DNA of 64,000 bases from NCBI GenBank assembly GCA_025055975.1, contig JANWWM010000084.1:1-64000 (forward strand), read 5' to 3'. Positions 59,066 through 64,000 of this stretch are shown one piece after another. Made by a program: the position numbers and the translations under genes. The notes under the pieces are model-generated. The model saw only the letters and a list, made by a program, of their open reading frames with translations. It did not search any database and had not been told where the DNA came from. Source of the stretch: Chloroherpetonaceae bacterium (GTDB taxonomy: Bacteria; Bacteroidota; Chlorobiia; Chlorobiales; Thermochlorobacteraceae). Each line of letters opens with the position of its first letter. Within the stretch, counting starts at the first letter, position 1.

Positions 59066-59809
59066 ATGATTATGAGCGACGACGCGCAACGCCGAGTTCT
59101 CATTGTCGACGACGAGATGCCGAACATCAATTTTTACAAAGTCGCGCTCTCGCGTTTGCCGCTCTCCATCGACACGGCGACGAGCGGCGGCGAAGCCTTC
59201 GAGCTCATCAAACAAAATCAATACGATTTGGTCATACTCGACCTGCTGATGCCCGGAGTTACGGGCATCGGGTTGCTTCAAAAGGCGGAGCGCGAAGGCG
59301 TGGATTTGCCCATCGTGCTCGTTTGCAGCAGCGTTACGGACAAGAGCGTCATCTCGCAAGCGCTAATGCTTGGCGCGGGCGGCTACATCACGAAACCCGT
59401 TGGCTATCAGCAACTCGTTCACACCGTTTGCGATTATCTGAACTTGCCCGTGCCGCAACATGTCAACCCAGTTGCCGCGCCGATGAAGCCCTTTCCGCAA
59501 AGCGCGCCTCGCGCCGAATTTGACCGCGCAAGCCACGATGAGCCCGCAACGCCCTCGCGCGCTTCGTCCGCCAAAAGTTCCGCGATGCAGACGGGCAGAT
59601 ATGAATCGCTCTCGCGCGCGATGTCGGCGATGGTTTTTCACAAACAAACGGGCACTATCGATGTGCACACGCCCAACGGGATCGGCAAACTTGAATACGA
59701 AAAAGGTCGGCTGCAAAGCGTCAGTTACTTGGGCAAAACGAGCATCGACGCGCTCGAAGTGTTGCGCGGAGCGCCGCATCGCCTCGTTCACGTCGATGTC
59801 AAAACGTAG
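59066..59809 (+). CDS. Response regulator: REC plus C-terminal DUF4388-like domain
   Basis: VLIVDDEMPNINFYKV...LVILDLLMPGVTG; C-terminal MSAMVFHKQTGTIDVHTPNGIGKLEYEKGRLQSVSYLGKTSIDALEVL. Confidence 0.8.
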   Translation: MIMSDDAQRRVLIVDDEMPNINFYKVALSRLPLSIDTATSGGEAFELIKQNQYDLVILDLLMPGVTGIGLLQKAEREGVDLPIVLVCSSVTDKSVISQALMLGAGGYITKPVGYQQLVHTVCDYLNLPVPQHVNPVAAPMKPFPQSAPRAEFDRASHDEPATPSRASSAKSSAMQTGRYESLSRAMSAMVFHKQTGTIDVHTPNGIGKLEYEKGRLQSVSYLGKTSIDALEVLRGAPHRLVHVDVKT

Positions 59810-59909
59810 CTTCGCCTCGTTCTGACGGAGCGAGGCGCGGCAAGAATCCATTTCCGCAGACGCAAGCCGCGAGAAGCCACTTCAATCCGCGATTCGCAAT
59901 CCTTTCGCG

Positions 59910-59935
59910 GATTCCTCGCTGGCGCTCGGAACGAA
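59910..59935. repeat. Dispersed intergenic repeat (copy 3, inverted relative to copy 1)
   Basis: GGATTCCTCGCTGGCGCTCGGAACGA. Confidence 0.7.
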
Positions 59936-59982
59936 CTTTTTGGCTCGCTACGCGAGTCCGAACATTATCCATTTGAATCGCT

Positions 59983-61572
59983 ATGGAACTTTCGCTCGAT
60001 TTGCAATCCATTCAAGAGGCGCGGACTCTTCTTTCTCGCGCCGCGCAAGCGCAACGGATTTACAAAGACTTTTCGCAAGAGCGGGTCGATAAAATCGTCA
60101 AGGCGATGGCGGAAGCGGGCTACGACGCGCGCGAACGCCTCGCCAAACTCGCCGTCGAAGAAACGGGCTTCGGCAAGTGGCAGGACAAGGTCAAGAAAAA
60201 CATCGTCGGCACGAAGATGCTCTACGACTACATCAAGGATATGAAAACGTGCGGCATCGTCAACAAAACTCACGACGGAAAGGTATGGGAAATCGCCACG
60301 CCGATGGGCGTCGTGGCGGCTCTGATTCCGACGACGAACCCGACCTCGACGATGATGTATAAAGCCATCATCGCGCTCAAATCGCGCAACGCCATCGTCG
60401 CCTCGCCGCATCCGCGCGCCGTCCGATGCACCGTCGAAGCCGCCAAAGTCGTCGCCGACGCCGCCAAGAAAGCGGGCGCGCCCGACGACTTGGTTTTGTG
60501 CATGACGAAGCCCACGCTCGAAGGCACGTCGGAACTGATGCGTCACGAACTTACGAGCGTCATTCTCGCCACGGGCAGTTCCGCGATGGTTCGCGCCGCG
60601 TATTCGTCGGGAAAGCCGGCTTATGGCGTCGGACCTGGCAACGTGCCCGCCTTCATCGAGCGCAGCGCCAACATTCCAAAAGCCGTCGCCGACATTCTTT
60701 TCGGCAAAACCTTCGACAACGGCACGCTTTGTTCGTCGGAGCAATCCATCGTTTGCGACTTGCCCATCAAGAACAAAGTCATCGAGGAGCTTAAAAAGCG
60801 CGGCGCGCATTTCGTTACGATGGAAGAGAAGCAGAAACTTGAACGCTATATGTTCCCTCGCGGCTTGAATCCCGAAGTGGTCGGAATGCCTGCTACGTTC
60901 ATCGCGGAGCGAGCGGGCTTTTCCGTGCCGCCGCAAACGACGGTTTTGGTCGTGGAACTCGGCGCGGTGGGCAAAAAGGAAATTCTCTCGGCGGAAAAAC
61001 TTTCGCCCGTGCTCGGCTTCTATGTCGAAGACGGCTGGGAAGCGGGGTGCAAACGATGCATCGAGATTTTGGAGTTCGGCGGCATCGGGCACTCGCTCGC
61101 CCTTCACACGCAAAACCCAATGGTCATTGAGCAATTCGCTCTTCACAAGCCCGCGTTTCGCATCTTGATTAACACGGTCGCCGCCGTCGGCGCGGTCGGA
61201 TACACGACGGCTCTTCCGCCCTCGATGACGCTCGGTCCAGGCACGATTGGCGGCTCGATTACCACCGACAACATCACGCCTTTGCACCTGCTCAACATCA
61301 AGCGCGTCGCCTTCGAGACGAATCCCGTCCACGACGCAAACGGCAATCCCATCGCCGAAACGGCGACGGAAGAGCCAAAACCCGTCGCGCCATCCGCGCC
61401 GAAAAGTTTTTCCGAAATCATTGAGGAGCGCATTCGCTTGAAGGCGGGCAATCCGCCCGTCGTCCCGACAAAAGCGCCGAAAGACGAGCAAGGCAAAGGC
61501 GCAACATCGAGCGTGATTGGCAAACTTTCCGACGAAGCGATCTCGGAACTCGTCAACCGATTCAAGAAGTGA
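59983..61572 (+). CDS. CoA-acylating aldehyde dehydrogenase (EutE/PduP/SauS-like) with C-terminal extension
   Basis: [60 protein letters not shown]; catalytic [14 protein letters not shown]. Confidence 0.92.
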   Translation: MELSLDLQSIQEARTLLSRAAQAQRIYKDFSQERVDKIVKAMAEAGYDARERLAKLAVEETGFGKWQDKVKKNIVGTKMLYDYIKDMKTCGIVNKTHDGKVWEIATPMGVVAALIPTTNPTSTMMYKAIIALKSRNAIVASPHPRAVRCTVEAAKVVADAAKKAGAPDDLVLCMTKPTLEGTSELMRHELTSVILATGSSAMVRAAYSSGKPAYGVGPGNVPAFIERSANIPKAVADILFGKTFDNGTLCSSEQSIVCDLPIKNKVIEELKKRGAHFVTMEEKQKLERYMFPRGLNPEVVGMPATFIAERAGFSVPPQTTVLVVELGAVGKKEILSAEKLSPVLGFYVEDGWEAGCKRCIEILEFGGIGHSLALHTQNPMVIEQFALHKPAFRILINTVAAVGAVGYTTALPPSMTLGPGTIGGSITTDNITPLHLLNIKRVAFETNPVHDANGNPIAETATEEPKPVAPSAPKSFSEIIEERIRLKAGNPPVVPTKAPKDEQGKGATSSVIGKLSDEAISELVNRFKK

Positions 61573-61700
61573 GCGCGCTGGATTGGCGCGAACGTCGGGC
61601 TACTCGCGGCTTGGCTTGACGAAACGATCGCAAGCGTTAAATTCGTCGCGTCAGCAAAACGCAAGGGAAATTTGCCCTAAACCGTCCTTGACGTTCAACG

Positions 61701-62231
61701 ATGAAACTTGCCATTAAGCTCATCTCGTCGCTCAACGAGCGCGTTGGCAAAGCCGTCTCGCTGTTGAATGTCGCTCTCGTTCTGCTCATCTGCGTCGATG
61801 TGGCGGCGCGTTACGCGGCAAAGCGTTCGAGCGCGGCGTTCTACGAGTTGGAGTGGCACTTGTTCTCGTTCATTTTCCTTTTGGGCGCGGGCTGGACGCT
61901 TCGCCATGACAAGCATGTGCGCGTCGACATTCTTTACGCCAAAGCCTCGCCGAGACTTCAAGCGATTTTGGACATCGTCGGCACGTTGTTTTTGCTCTTT
62001 CCCTTTTGCGCCATTCTGCTTTCGACCTCGATTCCATATGCGCTCGTCGCGTTCGAGACGGGCGAAGGCTCGCCCGACGCGGGCGGCTTGCCGCATCGAT
62101 GGGTCGTGAAATCGTCGATCGCGATTGGGACGGGGTTGCTTCTGTTGCAAGGCATAGCGACGCTTTTCGAGAAGATTCTCTTTCTGGCAACCGAAGCGAG
62201 CGGAAAGGAGCGCGCGGAACATGTCGCCTGA
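61701..62231 (+). CDS. TRAP transporter small permease (DctQ)
   Basis: Four TMs; ELEWHLFSFIFLLGAGWTLRHDKHVRVDILY. Confidence 0.93.
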   Translation: MKLAIKLISSLNERVGKAVSLLNVALVLLICVDVAARYAAKRSSAAFYELEWHLFSFIFLLGAGWTLRHDKHVRVDILYAKASPRLQAILDIVGTLFLLFPFCAILLSTSIPYALVAFETGEGSPDAGGLPHRWVVKSSIAIGTGLLLLQGIATLFEKILFLATEASGKERAEHVA

Positions 62232-63543
62232 ACTGATGGTCGCGCTTCTGTTTGCGAGTTTGATGGCGCTTCTCTTGCTCGGCTTTCCCGTCGCCTTCAC
62301 GCTGGGCGGACTTTCCATCGCGTTTGGGTATTTCGCCTTCGGCGCGGAGTTTTTCAACCTGTTGCCGATGCGCGTCTTTGGCACGATGACGAACTATGTG
62401 CTCATCGCCGTTCCGCTTTTCGTGTTTATGGGAACGATGCTCGAAAAATCGGGCATCGCGGAACGCCTGCTCGATACGATGTCGCTTATGCTCGGTCGAT
62501 TGAGAGGCGGGCTGGCGCTTTCGGTCATCATCGTGGGCGCGTTGCTTGGCGCGACGACGGGCGTGGTCGGCGCGACCGTAACGACGATGGGACTCATCAC
62601 GCTCCCCACGATGCTCAAACGCGGGTTCAGCAAAACGCTCTCGACGGGGACGATTGCCGCCGCGGGCACGTTGGGGCAACTCGTGCCGCCGAGCGTCGTG
62701 ATGGTTTTGCTTGCCAGCGTGATGAACGTGTCGGTTGGCGATATGTTCGCCGCCGCCCTTGCGCCGAGCGCGATTTTGGTGCTGGCGTATCTGATTTACG
62801 TTTATGCCGTCGCGCTCTTCAAGCCCGAACACGCGCCGCCTATTGAGACCGAAGAGCTCGCGGATTTTTGGCGCGCGGGCGCGCTGGCGCGCATCGTTCG
62901 CGCCTTCGTTTTGCCCGGACTTTTGGTCATTGCCGTCTTGGGCTCGATTTACGCGGGCATTGCCACCCCGACCGAAGCCGCCGCCGTTGGCGCATTTGCC
63001 GCCACCTTGCTTACCGCCTTTGAAAGAAAACTCACCTGGGAAGTCTTGGTCGATGTCTGCAAGCAAACGACGTTTCTGACCTCGATGGTGTTCATCATCT
63101 TGGTTGGGGCGACGGCGTTTGGCTTGGTGTTCAGGGGCATCGGCGGCGACGACGTTCTAACGCGCCTTATCGAGCGCGCCAACTTAAGTCCGCAACTTTT
63201 TTTAGCCTTCGCGCTCGTTGGCATCTTCATTGCGGGAGCGTTTATCGATTTCATTGAAATCATTTTCATCTTCGTGCCCGTCATCGCGCCGCTTATGGCG
63301 AAATACGACTTGAACTTGATTTGGGTCGGAATGCTCATCACGGTTTGCTTGCAAACGTCGTTTCTCACGCCGCCTTTTGGATTTACGCTGTTTTATCTCA
63401 AAGGCGTGTCGCCTCCCGAAATTGCGACGAGCGACATCTACAAAGGCGTTGCGCCGTTCATCGCTCTTCAGCTTTTGGTCGTCGCGCTTTTGCTTTTCTT
63501 TCCCGAACTCGCGTTTCTCGTTCCGACAAGCGCTCGGCGTTGA
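62221..63543 (+). CDS. TRAP transporter large permease (DctM)
   Basis: LLLGFPVAFTLGGLSIAFGYF; PLFVFMGTMLEKSGIAERLLDTM; GATVTTMGLITLPTMLKRGF; GSIYAGIATPTEAAAVGAFAA. Confidence 0.95.
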   Translation: MSPELMVALLFASLMALLLLGFPVAFTLGGLSIAFGYFAFGAEFFNLLPMRVFGTMTNYVLIAVPLFVFMGTMLEKSGIAERLLDTMSLMLGRLRGGLALSVIIVGALLGATTGVVGATVTTMGLITLPTMLKRGFSKTLSTGTIAAAGTLGQLVPPSVVMVLLASVMNVSVGDMFAAALAPSAILVLAYLIYVYAVALFKPEHAPPIETEELADFWRAGALARIVRAFVLPGLLVIAVLGSIYAGIATPTEAAAVGAFAATLLTAFERKLTWEVLVDVCKQTTFLTSMVFIILVGATAFGLVFRGIGGDDVLTRLIERANLSPQLFLAFALVGIFIAGAFIDFIEIIFIFVPVIAPLMAKYDLNLIWVGMLITVCLQTSFLTPPFGFTLFYLKGVSPPEIATSDIYKGVAPFIALQLLVVALLLFFPELAFLVPTSARR

Positions 63544-63550
63544 AAACGCT

Positions 63551-63991
63551 TCACCGCAAATACAAGCCCAGAGTCAGAAAGCCTTGCGAGTAGAAGCCGA
63601 TTTTGGTTTGCGCGGGCGCGTCGACGACCGTTCCGCTCGAAAGCGAATTGGAAGCGGAACTTCTCTGAAAAACGGCGCGATATTCCGCCGCCAAGCTAAC
63701 TTGTTCGAAGAGAAAGAACTCCGCTCCCGCGATTGCCGCTATGCCGAAGCCTGAACGCTTCGCCGAAACTTCAACGCCACCCTGTTTTCTTGAAAACGAG
63801 CCATTGCCGTAACCAACAAGCCCGCCGAAGTAGGGCGAGAGGCGTTTGTTGTGCAGGTGGGCTTCCGCGCCGATTTCAATTCCAACGCTCGTCGTGGTTT
63901 CGCTAAACTCCGCAACGTTTCTCGATCGAGGTTGCGAAGCACTCTCGCGCGCGAAGGTCAAAGCGGCGCGCAGGGCGAGGTTTTCCGCCAT
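63551..63991 (-). CDS. Outer-membrane beta-barrel protein (5' end likely beyond window)
   Basis: Amphipathic beta strands (EIGAEAHLHNKRLSPYFGGLVGYG; FLFEQVSLAAEYRAVF); terminal GFLTLGLYLR. Confidence 0.55.
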   Translation of the reverse strand: MAENLALRAALTFARESASQPRSRNVAEFSETTTSVGIEIGAEAHLHNKRLSPYFGGLVGYGNGSFSRKQGGVEVSAKRSGFGIAAIAGAEFFLFEQVSLAAEYRAVFQRSSASNSLSSGTVVDAPAQTKIGFYSQGFLTLGLYLR

Positions 63992-64000
63992 GAAAAACTT

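Noticed and set aside
59965-61491. 508-aa minus-strand ORF opposite the aldehyde dehydrogenase
   Set aside because: Antisense shadow ORF; long because stop codons are rare in this frame at this GC and codon bias.

Overview
This 64 kb window is an ordinary-looking, gene-dense bacterial chromosome segment. It is GC-rich and probably belongs to the Bacteroidota/Chlorobiota (FCB) group; that affiliation is inferred from PorZ-like and sorting-domain-like proteins, a TonB receptor and tandem REC proteins, and is not proven. I support about 57 protein genes, two tRNAs (Phe-GAA and initiator Met-CAU) and several intrinsic terminators. I see no CRISPR array, prophage or transposase. The main accessory system is a compact gas-vesicle operon on the minus strand (about 35.7-39.7 kb): gvpA, two GvpC-like coiled-coil genes, gvpN, gvpO, a second GvpA-family gene (gvpJ-like), a GvpV-like gene and a GvpH-like Hsp20 gene. 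No recognisable gvpF/L, gvpG or gvpK is present, and a second AAA ATPase lies just downstream. Other points of interest: near-absence of the tetranucleotide GGCC; a J-domain/TM/WD40 fusion; a ubiquitin-like/E1/rhodanese fusion; a phytol-kinase-like/DUF92 fusion; a tandem-REC protein whose second phosphoacceptor Asp is replaced by Glu; a Fur-family regulator lacking CXXC motifs, upstream of dps; an acylating aldehyde dehydrogenase with an unusual C-terminal tail next to TRAP transporter genes; and degenerate dispersed intergenic repeats. Everything is from reading the sequence and the ORF track. No homology search was run.
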